64,000 nt of DNA from Oscillospiraceae bacterium (GTDB taxonomy: Bacteria > Bacillota > Clostridia > UMGS1810). Of this stretch, positions 25,565 to 37,129 are shown one piece after another. Position 1 is the stretch's first letter. Each line of letters starts with the position of its first letter. Where the stretch lies: assembly GCA_015069015.1 (NCBI GenBank), contig SVJK01000002.1, positions 1 through 64,000 on the forward strand, read 5' to 3'. The position numbers and the translations under genes are program-made. Below the pieces are notes generated by a model. The model had not been told where the DNA came from. It ran no database searches and saw only the letters and a list, made by a program, of their open reading frames with translations.

Positions 25565-26590
25565 ATGGAAAAGAAAAATATCGATTGGGGCAATCTCGGT
25601 TTTGCCTACATACCCACCGATTACAGATATGTTTCTGAATATAAAGACGGTGCATGGGATGAAGGTAAACTCACAGAAGATGCAAATGTTGTAATCAGCG
25701 AATGTGCAGGAGTACTTCAGTATGCACAGACTTGTTTTGAAGGTCTCAAAGCATACACAACAGAAGACGGACACATAGTTGTTTTCCGCCCTGACCTTAA
25801 TGCAGACCGTATCATTGCATCATCTGAAAGACTTCAGATTCCCGTATTCTCAAAAGAAAGATTTATAGATGCAGTAGAGAAAGTAGTTTTAGCAAACGAA
25901 GCATATGTTCCGCCTTTCGGTTCAGGTGCAACTCTCTACATCCGCCCCTTTGTATTTGGTTCAAACCCCGTAATCGGTGTTAAACCTGCAACTGAATATC
26001 AGTTCAGAATGTTTGTAACACCTGTTGGTCCCTATTTCAAAGGCGGAGTTAAACCCTTAACCATCAGAGTGTCCGACCTTGACCGTGCAGCACCCCATGG
26101 CACAGGCCACATCAAAGCAGGTCTTAACTATGCAATGAGCCTTTATAACATTGTTGATGCCCACAACTGCGGATTTGATGAAAATATGTACCTTGATGCC
26201 GCAACTCACACAAAAGTTGAAGAAACAGGCGGTGCAAACTTCATTTTCATCACAAAAGACGGCAAAGTTGTAACACCTAAATCAAACACAATTCTTCCCT
26301 CAATCACACGTCGTTCTCTTATGTATGTTGCAAAAGAGTATCTCGGACTTGAGGTTGAAGAAAGAGAAATATATGCAACAGAACTTCCCGAAATGGCAGA
26401 ATGCGGTCTTTGCGGAACTGCAGCAGTAATTTCTCCTGTCGGAAAAATTGTTGACCACGGAAAAGAAATATGCTTGCCATCAGGTATGACTGAAATGGGA
26501 CCTGTAACAAAGAAACTCTACGACACTCTCACAGGAATTCAGATGGGAAGAATCCCTGCACCCGAGGGTTGGATAAAAGTTATAAAATAA
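25565..26590 (+). CDS. ilvE: Branched-chain amino acid aminotransferase
   Basis: 341 aa, the length of the group II (eukaryote-like and Bacillus YbgE/YwaA) BCAT. Class IV motifs: LQYAQTCFEGLKAY near 50-64, RLQIPVF, LYIRPFVFGS and the PLP lysine K184 in GHIKAGLNYAMSLYN. The region EETGGANFIFITKDG and the GTAAVISPVG loop are typical. It exchanges the amino group between glutamate and the 2-oxo acids of Leu, Ile and Val. Single gene, with its own promoter and terminator. A GAAAGGATG ribosome binding site lies upstream. Confidence 0.92.
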   Translation: MEKKNIDWGNLGFAYIPTDYRYVSEYKDGAWDEGKLTEDANVVISECAGVLQYAQTCFEGLKAYTTEDGHIVVFRPDLNADRIIASSERLQIPVFSKERFIDAVEKVVLANEAYVPPFGSGATLYIRPFVFGSNPVIGVKPATEYQFRMFVTPVGPYFKGGVKPLTIRVSDLDRAAPHGTGHIKAGLNYAMSLYNIVDAHNCGFDENMYLDAATHTKVEETGGANFIFITKDGKVVTPKSNTILPSITRRSLMYVAKEYLGLEVEEREIYATELPEMAECGLCGTAAVISPVGKIVDHGKEICLPSGMTEMGPVTKKLYDTLTGIQMGRIPAPEGWIKVIK

Positions 26591-26606
26591 TTAATAGTTC
26601 AAATTA

Positions 26607-26638
26607 TGGGGCTGTCTGAAAACAAAGAGACAGCCTCA
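26607..26638 (+). terminator. Rho-independent terminator after ilvE
   Basis: GGGGCTGTCT pairs with AGACAGCCTC around a GAAAACAAAG loop. The T-run is weak (CATTTTTC lies five bases later). Confidence 0.6.
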
Positions 26639-26664
26639 AACATTTTTCAAAGGAATGATATAAA

Positions 26665-27153
26665 ATGCCTCACAAATCAAAAGGAAAAATTTTGGTTTCC
26701 GCTTGCCTTTACGGATATTGTTGCAAGTATGACGGCGGAAACAACATTTTAAAATCGCCTCTTTTTCAGGTGCTGAAAAACACAGGCAGACTTGTTCCTG
26801 TGTGTCCTGAAGAACTTGGAGGTCTTTCCACACCAAGAATCCCCTCCGAAATCAAAGACGGAAAAGTTTACAACAAAGAGGGAGAAGATGTAACGGCATT
26901 TTTTGAAAAAGGTGCCCAAAAGGCTCTTGAAATTGCAAAAAAAGAGGGCGTGAGAGTTGCCATCTTAAAGCAGGGGAGTCCTTCCTGCGGATCAAAAAGA
27001 ATTTGTGACGGAACATTTTCGGGCACAAAGATTTCAGGCGAGGGCATAACGGCACGAAAACTTATTGAAAACGGAATTCCTGTTTTTGATGAAACAGAAG
27101 TTCATCTTGCAAAGGTTTTGGCAGACGGTGATCCCCACAACCATCACCATTGA
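26665..27153 (+). CDS. DUF523 family protein (YbbK-like)
   Basis: 162 aa. Family signatures are VSACLYGYCCKYDGG at the N-terminus, VPVCPEELGGLSTPR near 45-60 and the Cys-containing KQGSPSCGSKRICDG near 100-115. The conserved cysteines suggest redox or metal function; biochemical activity of DUF523 is not established. The C-terminus is unusually His-rich (GDPHNHHH). AAAGGAATG lies before the start, and luxS begins 21 bases downstream, so the two are probably co-transcribed. Confidence 0.85.
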   Translation: MPHKSKGKILVSACLYGYCCKYDGGNNILKSPLFQVLKNTGRLVPVCPEELGGLSTPRIPSEIKDGKVYNKEGEDVTAFFEKGAQKALEIAKKEGVRVAILKQGSPSCGSKRICDGTFSGTKISGEGITARKLIENGIPVFDETEVHLAKVLADGDPHNHHH

Positions 27154-27173
27154 TATAAGAGAGGAAAAAGCTT

Positions 27174-27653
27174 ATGAACGAAAACAGATTTTCAAAGGTG
27201 GAGAGTTTTGAACTTGACCACACAAAAGTAAAAGCCCCTTTTGTGAGAAAATGCTCTGTATATAACGGCGAAAAAGGGGATAAGGTGACAAAATTTGATA
27301 TAAGATTCACGCAGCCAAACGAGAACGAGATGCAGTCTGAGGGAATCCACACCCTTGAGCATCTTCTTGCAACCTATTTAAGAGAACTTGATGACAGTTT
27401 TGCATCAAAGATAATAGACATTTCACCAATGGGATGCCGCACAGGGTTTTATATGACCATATGGGGAGAATGGGAATCGGGAGAAATTGCCGAAAGATTC
27501 ACAAGTGCTCTCAAGCTTATTCTCACATCAGAAGAAATACCTGCACAAAATGAAATTCAATGCGGAAATTACAGACTCCATTCACTTGTTCTTGCGAAAA
27601 AATATGCAAAAGATGTTCTTGACAAAGGTCTTAGTGACAAATATATGAAGTGA
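27174..27653 (+). CDS. luxS: S-ribosylhomocysteine lyase LuxS
   Basis: 159 aa, standard length. The metal site is HTLEH (H59, H63) with a third Cys ligand in the IQCGNY region near 130; the catalytic Cys is C88 in SPMGCRTGF. LuxS splits S-ribosylhomocysteine to homocysteine and the AI-2 precursor DPD, in methionine cycle recycling. It carries GAGAGGAAA upstream of ATG. It is the only methionine-cycle gene here apart from the sulfhydrylase at 2598, and no Pfs nucleosidase is adjacent. Confidence 0.95.
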   Translation: MNENRFSKVESFELDHTKVKAPFVRKCSVYNGEKGDKVTKFDIRFTQPNENEMQSEGIHTLEHLLATYLRELDDSFASKIIDISPMGCRTGFYMTIWGEWESGEIAERFTSALKLILTSEEIPAQNEIQCGNYRLHSLVLAKKYAKDVLDKGLSDKYMK

Positions 27654-27685
27654 TGGAAAAATTTAAAAAATTTTCAAAATAATGC

Positions 27686-27714
27686 TTGACATATAATATT
27701 TTTTGTGCTATTAT
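27686..27714 (+). promoter_or_regulatory. Strong sigma-A promoter of rpoBC
   Basis: TTGACA (27686-27691), a 17-base spacer and TATTAT (27709-27714). The leader to the rpoB start is about 170 bases, with several short repeats of TTGTGC and GCAATTATGCAT but no terminator-like hairpin. It may be a regulatory leader, as rplJL is not upstream. Confidence 0.7.
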
Positions 27715-27891
27715 TGTAAATTGCAGTTATAGCCGTTTTTATGGATTTTTACTTGTGCATAATCACGGTTTTTTGTGCTTTGCTTGGTTTGCAATTATGC
27801 ATTATTACTGAGTTTGCACAGATTTAAAAAAGAAACAATTCTTTTGACAAATCTATCTGACAGCAAATAAAATATATGAGGTGATAGAAAC

Positions 27892-30800
27892 ATGGTACAT
27901 CCTATAAAGCTTGGTAAGAACGAAAGAATGAGTTACTCCAAGATTGACGAAGTTCTTGAGATGCCAAACTTAATTGAGGTGCAGAAAAATTCATACCAGT
28001 GGTTCATCGAAAAAGGTCTTAAAGAGGTACTGGAAGATGTATCTCCTATTTGCGACTTTTCAGGTAATCTCATACTTGAATTTGATGATTATTATCTGGA
28101 TGAAAACCCCAAGTATTCCATCGAGGAGTGCAAGTCCCGTGATGCGACATACTCCAAGCCCCTTAAGATTAAAGTTAGGCTCATAAACAAAGAAACCGGC
28201 GAAGTCAAGGAGCAGGAAATCTTCATGGGCGAATTCCCTCTCATGACAGATCAGGGTACCTTCATCATTAACGGTGCTGAGCGTGTTATAGTAAGCCAGG
28301 TTGTCCGTTCACCGGGCATCTACTTTGCAATGCAGCACGACAAAACCGGTAAGGAACTTTATGATGCTACCGTAATACCAAACCGTGGTGCGTGGCTGGA
28401 ATATGAAACAGATTCCAACGACGTTTTCTCCGTGCGCATAGACAGAACCCGTAAACTGCCGGTAACTGTACTTATCCGTGCTCTTGGTCTTAACACCAAT
28501 GCTGAAATTCTTGAAATGTTCGGCTATGATGAAAAGATCAACGCAACTCTTGAAAAAGATTTCACAACAAATGCTGAAGAAGCATTGATTGAAATATACA
28601 AAAAACTCCGTCCGGGCGAGCCTCCCACAGTTGAGAGTGCCACCACACTTATAAACGGACTTTTCTTTGATGCAAAACGTTATGACCTTTCAAAGGTTGG
28701 CCGTTTTAAATTCAACAAAAAACTTTCACTTTCTGCAAGAGTGAAAAATCAGATACTTGCAAAACCCGTAGTTGATGAAGAAACAGGTGAAATTCTTGCG
28801 GAAGCAGGCGAGTGCGTATCTTCTGAAAAAGCAAAACTTCTTGAAAAAGCAGGAATCAACACCGTATGGGTGAAAGTTGAAGATAAAGAAATCAAAATTT
28901 TCACAAATGATATGGTTGACATCAAAGACCACATCAGCCCCGAACTTATCGAGGCAATTTCAGAATATGAAATAACAGAAAAGGTTAAGTTCAGCGTCTT
29001 AAAAGAAATCCTTGCATCTTCTGACGATGTTGAGGAACTTGCAAAACTTATCAAAGAAAGAATGAACGACCTTGTTCCCAAACATATCATAACTGAAGAT
29101 ATCTATGCTTCCATTAACTACCACAACAACCTTGTATACGGCATAGGTACCACAGATGACATTGACCATCTTGGAAACAGAAGACTTCGTGCAGTCGGCG
29201 AACTTTTGCAAAATCAGTTCCGCATCGGTCTTTCAAGACTTGAAAGAGTTGTAAGAGAAAGAATGACAATTCAGGATCTTGATGCAATCACACCTCAGCT
29301 TCTCATAAATTCAAGACCTGTAGTTTCTGCAATCAAAGAATTCTTCGGTTCTTCACAGCTTTCACAGTTCATGGATCAGACCAACCCCCTGGCGGAACTC
29401 ACTCACAAAAGAAGACTTTCTGCTCTCGGTCCCGGCGGTCTTTCGAGAGAAAGAGCGGGCTTTGAAGTCCGTGACGTTCACCATTCTCACTATGGCAGAA
29501 TGTGTCCTATCGAAACACCTGAAGGTCCTAACATCGGTCTTATCAACTCCCTTGCATGCTATGCAAGAATCAATGAATACGGATTCATTGAAGCACCCTA
29601 CAGAAAATTTGACAAAGAAACACTCAAGGTTACAGATGAAATTTCATATATGACTGCGGATGTGGAAGATAACTATATGGTTGCTCCTGCATCAGAAAAA
29701 CTTGCAGAAGACGGTTCTTTCGTAAATGATAAAGTAATTGTAAGATACAGAGACGAATTCATCGAAGTTGATCCTGAAAAAGTTGACTATGTTGACGTAT
29801 CACCAAAACAGATTGTTTCTGTTGCTACAGCAATGATTCCCTTCCTTGAAAACGATGACGCCGTTCGTGCTCTCATGGGTTCAAACATGCAGCGTCAGGC
29901 GGTTCCTCTTTTAAAGACAGAATCACCTATTGTCGGCACAGGTATGGAATATAAAGCGGCAAAAGATTCAGGTGTTTGCGTACTTGCAAAAGAAGACGGT
30001 GAAGTTATAAGAGTTGGTGCTGACGAAGTTCTCGTTCGTGAAGACGACGGAAACGTTCGCAGTTACAAATTCATAAAATTCCTCCGTTCAAACCAGAGCA
30101 CCTGTATAAACCAGAAACCTATTGTTTCCAATGGTGAAAGAGTTAAAAAAGGTGATATCATCGCCGACGGTCCTTCAACTGCAAACGGTGAAATCTCCCT
30201 CGGTAAGAATATCCTTATTGGATTTATGACCTGGGAAGGTTATAACTACGAGGATGCTATCCTTATTAATGAACGTCTTGTAAAAGAAGACGTATTCACT
30301 TCAATTCATATCGAAGAATATGAATGTGAAGCACGTGACACAAAACTTGGTGCAGAAGAAATCACACGTGACATTTCAAATGTCGGTGAAGATGCCCTCA
30401 AAGATATTGATGAAAGAGGTATCGTACGCATCGGTGCTGAAGTAAGAGCAGGGGATATCCTTGTTGGTAAAGTAACACCAAAAGGTGAAACCGAACTTTC
30501 AGCAGAAGAAAGACTTCTTCGTGCAATCTTTGGTGAAAAGGCAAGAGATGTAAGAGACACATCACTTCGTGTTCCCCACGGTGAAGCAGGTATTGTTGTA
30601 GATGTTAAAATATTCACCCGTGAAAACGGTGATGAACTTCCTCCCGGAGTTAACCAGCTTGTACGTTGCTATATCGCACAGAAGAGAAAAATCTCTGTTG
30701 GTGATAAAATGGCAGGACGTCACGGAAATAAAGGTGTTATTTCAAGAATTCTTCCTGAAGAAGATATGCCTTTCCTTCCCGACGGCACACCTCTCCAGAT

Positions 30801-31737
30801 AGTTCTTAACCCCCTCGGTGTTCCTTCCCGAATGAATATCGGACAGGTTCTCGAAGTTCATCTTGGCTATGCCGCAAAGGCACTTGGCTGGAAGATTGCC
30901 ACACCCGTATTTGACGGTGCTACAGAAAAAGACATTTTCAAAACTCTGGAAATGGCAGGCAAATCTCTTGACGGTAAAACAATTCTCTATGACGGACGTA
31001 CCGGTGATCCTTTTGACAGCCCGGTAACCGTCGGATATATGTATTATCTCAAACTTCACCACCTTGTTGATGATAAAATTCATGCCCGTTCAACAGGTCC
31101 TTACTCACTTGTTACTCAGCAGCCTCTCGGCGGTAAGGCACAGTTCGGTGGACAGAGATTTGGTGAAATGGAAGTTTGGGCACTTGAAGCATATGGTGCC
31201 GCATATACACTTCAGGAAATCCTCACCGTTAAATCCGATGATGTTGTAGGTCGTGTCAAAACCTATGAATCCATCGTTAAAGGTGAAAACGTACCCAAAC
31301 CGGGTGTTCCTGAGTCTTTCAAAGTTCTCATAAAAGAACTTCAGAGTCTTGGACTTGACGTTCAGGTGCTTGATGCAAACGACGAAGTTATTGTTATCAG
31401 AGAATCTGATGATGATGAAGATACAGATCTCAGACTCAACCTTGAAGGTAACGAGGACGATTTCTATGATGGATTTGATTCATCTGACGAAACTGAAGCA
31501 GAATCCGATGGTATGGAAGACGTTGATGAACTTTTTGACGATGATGATGTTTCATCCGAAGAAGATGATGATGAACTTGATTTTTCAGACATCTTAGGTG
31601 ATGACGATGATGACTTTGACTCACTTGAAGCCCCGGATATTCTCGATATGGGTGACGAGTATATAGTAGATCTTGACGATATAGACGACATTGACAGTTC
31701 TATTGACTCAATGGATGATGAATTTGGTGATCAGTAA
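27892..31737 (+). CDS. rpoB: RNA polymerase beta subunit
   Basis: 1281 aa. Complete and colinear with bacterial RpoB: N-terminal [14 protein letters not shown], the rifampicin region [19 protein letters not shown] followed by [20 protein letters not shown], the [12 protein letters not shown] segment and the C-terminal [19 protein letters not shown]. The normal end is near residue 1165; about 117 extra residues of almost uninterrupted Asp, Glu and Ser follow (31385-31737). Sequence at the rifampicin site appears wild type. GAGGTGATAGAAAC precedes ATG. rpoC begins 15 bases after the stop. Confidence 0.98.
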   Translation: MVHPIKLGKNERMSYSKIDEVLEMPNLIEVQKNSYQWFIEKGLKEVLEDVSPICDFSGNLILEFDDYYLDENPKYSIEECKSRDATYSKPLKIKVRLINKETGEVKEQEIFMGEFPLMTDQGTFIINGAERVIVSQVVRSPGIYFAMQHDKTGKELYDATVIPNRGAWLEYETDSNDVFSVRIDRTRKLPVTVLIRALGLNTNAEILEMFGYDEKINATLEKDFTTNAEEALIEIYKKLRPGEPPTVESATTLINGLFFDAKRYDLSKVGRFKFNKKLSLSARVKNQILAKPVVDEETGEILAEAGECVSSEKAKLLEKAGINTVWVKVEDKEIKIFTNDMVDIKDHISPELIEAISEYEITEKVKFSVLKEILASSDDVEELAKLIKERMNDLVPKHIITEDIYASINYHNNLVYGIGTTDDIDHLGNRRLRAVGELLQNQFRIGLSRLERVVRERMTIQDLDAITPQLLINSRPVVSAIKEFFGSSQLSQFMDQTNPLAELTHKRRLSALGPGGLSRERAGFEVRDVHHSHYGRMCPIETPEGPNIGLINSLACYARINEYGFIEAPYRKFDKETLKVTDEISYMTADVEDNYMVAPASEKLAEDGSFVNDKVIVRYRDEFIEVDPEKVDYVDVSPKQIVSVATAMIPFLENDDAVRALMGSNMQRQAVPLLKTESPIVGTGMEYKAAKDSGVCVLAKEDGEVIRVGADEVLVREDDGNVRSYKFIKFLRSNQSTCINQKPIVSNGERVKKGDIIADGPSTANGEISLGKNILIGFMTWEGYNYEDAILINERLVKEDVFTSIHIEEYECEARDTKLGAEEITRDISNVGEDALKDIDERGIVRIGAEVRAGDILVGKVTPKGETELSAEERLLRAIFGEKARDVRDTSLRVPHGEAGIVVDVKIFTRENGDELPPGVNQLVRCYIAQKRKISVGDKMAGRHGNKGVISRILPEEDMPFLPDGTPLQIVLNPLGVPSRMNIGQVLEVHLGYAAKALGWKIATPVFDGATEKDIFKTLEMAGKSLDGKTILYDGRTGDPFDSPVTVGYMYYLKLHHLVDDKIHARSTGPYSLVTQQPLGGKAQFGGQRFGEMEVWALEAYGAAYTLQEILTVKSDDVVGRVKTYESIVKGENVPKPGVPESFKVLIKELQSLGLDVQVLDANDEVIVIRESDDDEDTDLRLNLEGNEDDFYDGFDSSDETEAESDGMEDVDELFDDDDVSSEEDDDELDFSDILGDDDDDFDSLEAPDILDMGDEYIVDLDDIDDIDSSIDSMDDEFGDQ

Positions 31738-31752
31738 GAAAGGAGAAAGCTT

Positions 31753-34700
31753 ATGTCAACATTTAATGATTTTGAATCCATAAAGATTGGTTTGGCTTCT
31801 CCCGAGAAAATCAGGGAATGGTCACACGGCGAAGTTAAAAAGCCGGAAACAATTAACTACAGAACTCTCAAGCCTGAGCGTGACGGACTTTTCTGCGAAA
31901 AAATCTTCGGACCTCAGAAAGACTGGGAATGTTACTGTGGAAAATACAAAAGAATACGTTATAAAGGTATTGTCTGCGACCGATGCGGAGTTGAAGTAAC
32001 CCGTTCAAAGGTTCGTAGAGAGCGTATGGGACACATTGAACTTGCAGCTCCCGTATCTCACATCTGGTACTTCAAGGGTATTCCCAGCCGTATGGGACTT
32101 ATCCTTGATATGTCACCCAGAATCTTAGAAAGAATTCTCTATTTTGCCTCATATGTTGTAATTGATCCGGGCAGAACAGACCTTGAGGAAAAACAGACCT
32201 TAAGTGAAAAAGAATTCAGAGATTATACAGAAAAATACGGAAGAGAAAGTTTTAGAGCAGGTATGGGTGCAGAAGCAGTTAAAGAACTTCTTCAGGCAAT
32301 CGACCTCGAAGAACTTTCCAAAGAACTCAAAGAAGAACTTGAATCTTCTCAGGGACAGAAAAAAATCCGTATTGCAAAAAGACTTGAAGTTGTAGAGGCA
32401 TTCAGACTTTCAGGTAACAGACCTGAATGGATGGTAATGGATGTTGTTCCCGTAATTCCACCTGAAATCAGACCTATGGTTCAACTTGACGGTGGAAGAT
32501 TTGCAACATCTGACCTCAACGATCTTTACAGAAGAGTAATCAACAGAAACAACCGTCTCAAGAGACTTTTGGAACTTGAAGCTCCCGACATCATTGTCCG
32601 CAATGAAAAAAGAATGCTTCAGGAGGCTGTTGATGCCCTCATAGATAACGGCAGAAGAGGCCGTCCTGTTACAGGCCCCGGAAACCGTCCTTTGAAATCT
32701 CTTTCAGATATGCTCAAAGGTAAGCAGGGACGTTTCCGTCAGAACCTTCTCGGTAAGCGTGTTGACTATTCAGGCCGTTCAGTTATCGTTGTAGGACCAA
32801 ACCTTAAAATCTATCAGTGCGGTCTTCCAAAAGAAATGGCACTTGAACTCTTCAAGCCCTTCGTAATGAAGAAACTGGTAGAAGACGGACTTTGCCATAA
32901 CATAAAGAGTGCAAAACGTATGGTTGAAAGGGTAAGACCTGAAGTATGGGATATGCTCGAAGATGTAATCAAAGAACACCCCGTGTTCCTTAACCGTGCC
33001 CCCACACTTCACAGACTCGGTATTCAGGCATTTGAACCCGTGCTTGTAGAGGGAAGAGCAATCAAACTTCACCCCCTCGTATGTACAGCGTTTAACGCGG
33101 ACTTCGACGGTGACCAGATGGCTGTTCACGTACCTCTTTCACCTGAGGCTCAGGCAGAAGCAAGATTCCTTATGCTCTCTGCAAATAACCTTCTCAAACC
33201 TCAGGATGGTAAAACTGTAACCGTTCCTACACAGGATATGGTTCTTGGTAGTTACTATCTCACCATCATTAAACCCAAAGAGGTTAAAATCCTTGATCCC
33301 GGTGACTCAGGCTTTGAAGCAGGAGATGTGGTATGCTACCTCAGCAATCAGGAATTCAATAAGAGCAACAAAAAAGCCATAACAAAAGGCAAAGGTCTCC
33401 ATTGGATTAACCTTGAACTTGAAGCAGAAGGCAAAAAACAGGCAACCTTCACAGAAGAAGGGTGCTTCCCCGGAGAAGACGGAGAAGGAAAGAGTTTCTC
33501 AAGTTTTGATGAAGTTCTCATGGCATACGACAGCGGTGCTCTCGGACTCCACGCTCCCATAAAAGTATATACTTCAAAAGAAATAGACGGCGAAACAGTT
33601 TCCGGCATTATTGATGCTACTGCAGGAAAGATTATTTTCAATGAAAATATTCCTCAGGATATCGGTCTTGTTGACAGAACCAAAGAAGGTCCTCTCACAC
33701 TCGAAATCGGTATGAACTACGTTGCTGACAAAAAAGGACTTGGAAGAATCTGTGATAACTGTATCAAAGTTCACGGAACAACAGTTACAGCAGGCGTACT
33801 TGACCACATCAAATCTCTTGGTTACAAGTTCTCCACAAGAGGTGCTCTCACAATTAGCGTATCTGATATTATCATTCCTGAAACAAAACAGGAACATCTC
33901 GACCTGGCACAGTCAAAGGTTGATAAAATCACAAAGCAGTATAAGAGAGGTCTCATAAGTGATGAAGAAAGATACAACAAGGTAATTGCATCCTGGAATG
34001 AAGCAGTTGATGACATTTCAGATGACCTTATTGACAATCTTGATCAGTATAACCCCATCTACATGATGGCAACTTCCGGTGCCCGTGGTAGTAAAGACCA
34101 GATTAAACAGCTTGCAGGTATGCGTGGTCTTATGGCTGATACCTCAGGTCGTGCAATCGAAATTCCTATCAAGGCTAACTTCCGTGAAGGTCTTAACGTT
34201 TTGGAATACTTCATCTCAACTCACGGTGCCCGTAAAGGTCTTGCCGATACTGCTCTTCGTACAGCAGACTCAGGTTACCTCACAAGAAGACTTGTCGACG
34301 TATCTCAGGATGTTATTATCCGTGAAAAAGACTGCGGAATTGACCACGGTGTTGTTGTTAAAGCAATCACCGACGGTAACGAAGTTATCGAAGGACTCAG
34401 AGACAGACTCAACGGCAGAGTATCACTTCGTGACATTGCACATCCTGAAACAGGTGAAATCATTGTAAAAGCAGACGAACTCATCAATGAAGATCTTGCA
34501 AAGAAAATCTGCGATGCCGGAATTGAAGAAGTTGAAATCAGAAGTATACTCACATGTAAAGCAAGAATCGGTGTTTGTGCTAAATGTTACGGCTCCAACC
34601 TTGCAACATCTGAACTTGTAAATGCCGGTGAAGCAGTTGGTATCATAGCAGCACAGTCAATCGGTGAACCCGGTACACAGCTTACAATGAGAACATTCCA

Positions 34701-35499
34701 CACAGGCGGTGTTGCCGGCGACGATATCACTCAGGGTCTCCCCAGAGTCGAGGAACTCTTCGAGGCTCGTAAGCCCAAGGGTGTTGCAATTCTTTCCAAC
34801 GAAGACGGTACTGTTAAGATTGAAGAAACCAAGAAGAAAAGAGAAGTTGTTATTACAGACGAAAACGGCGTAACAAGCAACTACCTCATTCCCTACGGTT
34901 CAAGACTCAAAGTTACAGACGGTCAGAAGATTTCAGCAGGTGATGAACTTACAGAAGGTTCAATCTATCCTCAGGATCTTCTCACAATCAAAGGAAAGAT
35001 ATCCGATCAGGCAGGTCTTACCGCTGTTACAGATTATCTCACAAGAGAAGTACAGAGAGTATACCGTCTCCAGGGTATTGATATCAACGATAAACACATT
35101 GAAGTTATCGTAAGACAGATGATAAGAAAAGTAAGAATCGAAGATCCCGGTGACAGTAACCTTCTCATCGGTTCAATGGTTGATAGAAGTGAATTTGAAC
35201 ACGTTAAAGAAGAAATGCTCGAAAAAGGACTTGCAGCACCTGTTTCAAAACCTGTGCTTTTGGGTATTACCAAAACAGCTCTTGCAACAGACTCATTCCT
35301 CTCTGCAGCATCCTTCCAGGAAACAACCAGAGTTCTTACCGATGCCGCAATCAAAGGAAAAAAAGATCCTCTCATCGGTCTTAAAGAAAACGTTATCATC
35401 GGTAAACTTATTCCTGCCGGAACAGGTCTTCCGATATATCAGAACGTTGAAGTTGTAACTCCCATAATTCACGCAGATGATTATATGGAAGTGAAGTAA
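31753..35499 (+). CDS. rpoC: RNA polymerase beta' subunit
   Basis: 1248 aa. The N-terminal zinc finger Cys pairs are near residues 60-78 (CYCGKY, CDRCGVE). The active-site Mg ligands are D450, D452 and D454 in [12 protein letters not shown]. Bridge and trigger regions are seen as [20 protein letters not shown] and [19 protein letters not shown], and the second zinc site contributes CDNC-like and [13 protein letters not shown] motifs. It is co-transcribed with rpoB; AGGAGA ends four bases after the rpoB stop. A strong hairpin follows. Confidence 0.98.
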   Translation: MSTFNDFESIKIGLASPEKIREWSHGEVKKPETINYRTLKPERDGLFCEKIFGPQKDWECYCGKYKRIRYKGIVCDRCGVEVTRSKVRRERMGHIELAAPVSHIWYFKGIPSRMGLILDMSPRILERILYFASYVVIDPGRTDLEEKQTLSEKEFRDYTEKYGRESFRAGMGAEAVKELLQAIDLEELSKELKEELESSQGQKKIRIAKRLEVVEAFRLSGNRPEWMVMDVVPVIPPEIRPMVQLDGGRFATSDLNDLYRRVINRNNRLKRLLELEAPDIIVRNEKRMLQEAVDALIDNGRRGRPVTGPGNRPLKSLSDMLKGKQGRFRQNLLGKRVDYSGRSVIVVGPNLKIYQCGLPKEMALELFKPFVMKKLVEDGLCHNIKSAKRMVERVRPEVWDMLEDVIKEHPVFLNRAPTLHRLGIQAFEPVLVEGRAIKLHPLVCTAFNADFDGDQMAVHVPLSPEAQAEARFLMLSANNLLKPQDGKTVTVPTQDMVLGSYYLTIIKPKEVKILDPGDSGFEAGDVVCYLSNQEFNKSNKKAITKGKGLHWINLELEAEGKKQATFTEEGCFPGEDGEGKSFSSFDEVLMAYDSGALGLHAPIKVYTSKEIDGETVSGIIDATAGKIIFNENIPQDIGLVDRTKEGPLTLEIGMNYVADKKGLGRICDNCIKVHGTTVTAGVLDHIKSLGYKFSTRGALTISVSDIIIPETKQEHLDLAQSKVDKITKQYKRGLISDEERYNKVIASWNEAVDDISDDLIDNLDQYNPIYMMATSGARGSKDQIKQLAGMRGLMADTSGRAIEIPIKANFREGLNVLEYFISTHGARKGLADTALRTADSGYLTRRLVDVSQDVIIREKDCGIDHGVVVKAITDGNEVIEGLRDRLNGRVSLRDIAHPETGEIIVKADELINEDLAKKICDAGIEEVEIRSILTCKARIGVCAKCYGSNLATSELVNAGEAVGIIAAQSIGEPGTQLTMRTFHTGGVAGDDITQGLPRVEELFEARKPKGVAILSNEDGTVKIEETKKKREVVITDENGVTSNYLIPYGSRLKVTDGQKISAGDELTEGSIYPQDLLTIKGKISDQAGLTAVTDYLTREVQRVYRLQGIDINDKHIEVIVRQMIRKVRIEDPGDSNLLIGSMVDRSEFEHVKEEMLEKGLAAPVSKPVLLGITKTALATDSFLSAASFQETTRVLTDAAIKGKKDPLIGLKENVIIGKLIPAGTGLPIYQNVEVVTPIIHADDYMEVK

Positions 35500-35525
35500 A
35501 TGCATCTGATTATAATATAAACGTA

Positions 35526-35570
35526 AACGGGGTGTAAAAAATTTGTTTGATTTTTTACACCCCGTTCAAA
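35526..35570 (+). terminator. Rho-independent terminator after rpoC, GTGTAAAA core
   Basis: AACGGGGTGTAAAAAA pairs with TTTTTTACACCCCGTT (35526-35566), a near-perfect 16-bp stem with an 8-9-base loop. The following run is CAAAATTT, not a T-run, so part of the terminator strength would come from the internal T stretch. One of four hairpins with the same core. Confidence 0.7.
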
Positions 35571-35720
35571 ATTTAAGGATAGAAACAAGACACTAAAATA
35601 TGATAAATACGTATTTTTTGCGGGTTTCTATATCTGTTTTAATCTGAATAGGTCTGTAAGTGTATTGTGATTTGTTTTTATTCTCTTAAAGTTTTATTTG
35701 TTATTTGGTGGTAAAAGGTT

Positions 35721-36376
35721 ATGAATATTGTATATGAAAATGAAGATGTAGTGATAATAATAAAGCCTGCTGGCATATCATCACAGCACACTTCTTCTTC
35801 CGGCGGGCTGTCGGATATTCTGAAAGAAAAATATGGATATGCATCAGTAATAAATCGCCTTGATACGGTAGTCGGAGGATTGATTGTGTTTGCCAAAAAC
35901 CCAAACAGTGCTTCCTATTTTCAAAGCTTTCCGAAAATAAGGAAATAGATAAAACCTATATTGCCGTAATTGAAGGTGTGCCGGATGAAAAAGCGGGAGT
36001 TTTGGAAGATTTGCTTTTCAAAGATTCTGCAAAAAACAAATCGTTTGTGGTAAAAAGAATGAGAAAAGGAGTCAAAAAAGCCTCTCTTGAATATGTAGTG
36101 AAGGAGACGGTTGAATGTGGTGAGAAAAATCTTTCCCTTGTGGAAATTAAACTTCACACAGGACGAACCCATCAGATAAGAGTTCAATTTTCATCAAGAA
36201 AAATGCCTCTTTGCGGAGACGGAAAATATGGAAGCAAAGATAATAAATGTAATGTCAGTCTGTGGTCACACAAACTTTGCCTCAAACTTTTTGCCAATAC
36301 AGAAGAATCTCATTTCACATCTTTTCCGCCAAAAGATGCCTATCCGTGGAATTTGTTTAAATATACAGGCGAATAA
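35721..36376 (+). pseudogene. RluA-family pseudouridine synthase, interrupted by a -1 frameshift
   Basis: The first frame (35721-35948, MNIVYENEDVVIIIKPAG) holds the active-site segment VINRLDTVVGGLIVFAKN, where RLD is the RluA catalytic motif. It runs into a stop at 35946-35948. The second frame continues the family sequence from about 35920 (KLSENKEIDKTYIAVIEGV) to the end (LHTGRTHQIRVQF, LWSHKL). Restoring one T in the T-run at 35918-35921 joins the two halves without a gap. The gene isomerises uridine in rRNA or tRNA if intact. It may be a real frameshift, a programmed slip, or a base-calling error. A short start region (ATG 35721) has AAAGGTT upstream. Confidence 0.75.
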
Positions 36377-36400
36377 AACTAAATTTTAGTAATTTTTATG

Positions 36401-36429
36401 TTGACATTTGATGTCACAAGTGATATAAT
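36401..36429 (+). promoter_or_regulatory. Sigma-A promoter of the infC-rpmI-rplT operon
   Basis: TTGACA (36401-36406), a 17-base spacer and TATAAT (36424-36429): consensus in every element. Confidence 0.75.
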
Positions 36430-36435
36430 AACACA

Positions 36436-36541
36436 GTAAAGTAAAGCAGAGGTCCACCTCTCACCTTATGGTTTAAAGGTACTTATAAGGTTAATACTTA
36501 TTTTTCAAGCAATAAGTGGGTGGATTTCGCCCACTTTTTTT
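36436..36541 (+). ncRNA. Ribosomal protein L20 leader (attenuator) upstream of infC
   Basis: The leader begins a few bases after the promoter and includes AGAGGTCCACCTCT, an ACCTTAT/ATAAGGT stem, an ACTTATT/AATAAGT stem and the final terminator AAGTGGG-TGGATTTCG-CCCACTTTTTT. This layout is that of the Firmicutes L20 leader, where free L20 binds the RNA and causes premature termination. The T-run ends at about 36541, so infC, rpmI and rplT are downstream of the attenuator and under L20 feedback. Confidence 0.8.
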
Positions 36542-36573
36542 AGTGCAAAATGTTTTTATGGAGGTGTTTTGTC

Positions 36574-37083
36574 ATCAGTAACAAAGACTTGTTGATTAAT
36601 GAAGAAATCAAAGACAAAGAAGTAAGATTAATTGATTCTGACGGTTCCCAGCTTGATATCGTTACAATTGATATTGCTATGAAAAAAGCTGAAGAAAGAG
36701 GAATGGATCTTGTAAAGATTGCTCCTCAGGCTAAACCGCCCGTTTGTAAAATAATGGATTACGGTAAATATCGTTTTGAAATGGCAAAAAGAGAAAAGGA
36801 AGCCAGAAAGAATCAGAAAACCGTAAGCGTCAAAGAAATTCAGATGCGACCGGCAATTGATGTTCATGATTTTCAGACAAAAGTAAATCATACCAAAAAG
36901 TTTTTAAGTTCAGGTGACAAAGTCAAAATCACAATTCGATTTAGGGGAAGAGAACTTCATCACACACAGCTTGGAACAGATCTTCTGGAAAAATTTGCGG
37001 AAGCTGTATCCGATGCAGGTACTGTTGAAAAGGGAGCTAAACTTGAAGGAAGAAATATGACTATGACAGTAGCACCGAAATAA
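36574..37083 (+). CDS. infC: Translation initiation factor IF-3, non-AUG start
   Basis: About 169 aa. The only upstream ATG (36550) would put the Shine-Dalgarno GGAGGTG (36560-36566) inside the coding frame. The family N-terminus ([20 protein letters not shown]) begins directly after ATC at 36574, 7 bases from that site. infC is known for rare starts (AUU in E. coli and Bacillus), so I choose ATC. The N-domain with the [20 protein letters not shown] helix and the C-domain ([27 protein letters not shown]) are both present. IF-3 checks start codons on the 30S subunit, so this start allows autoregulation. Confidence 0.9.
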   Translation: MSNKDLLINEEIKDKEVRLIDSDGSQLDIVTIDIAMKKAEERGMDLVKIAPQAKPPVCKIMDYGKYRFEMAKREKEARKNQKTVSVKEIQMRPAIDVHDFQTKVNHTKKFLSSGDKVKITIRFRGRELHHTQLGTDLLEKFAEAVSDAGTVEKGAKLEGRNMTMTVAPK

Positions 37084-37129
37084 GTCACTAAATTTACAGT
37101 ATTTAAAATTTTGGAAGGAGTGTAAAGAG

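Noticed and set aside
31349..31691. Coding frames opposite the rpoB tail (Ser-, His- and Met-rich)
   Set aside because: They are low-complexity mirrors of the GAT/GAA-rich acidic tail and have no ribosome binding sites.
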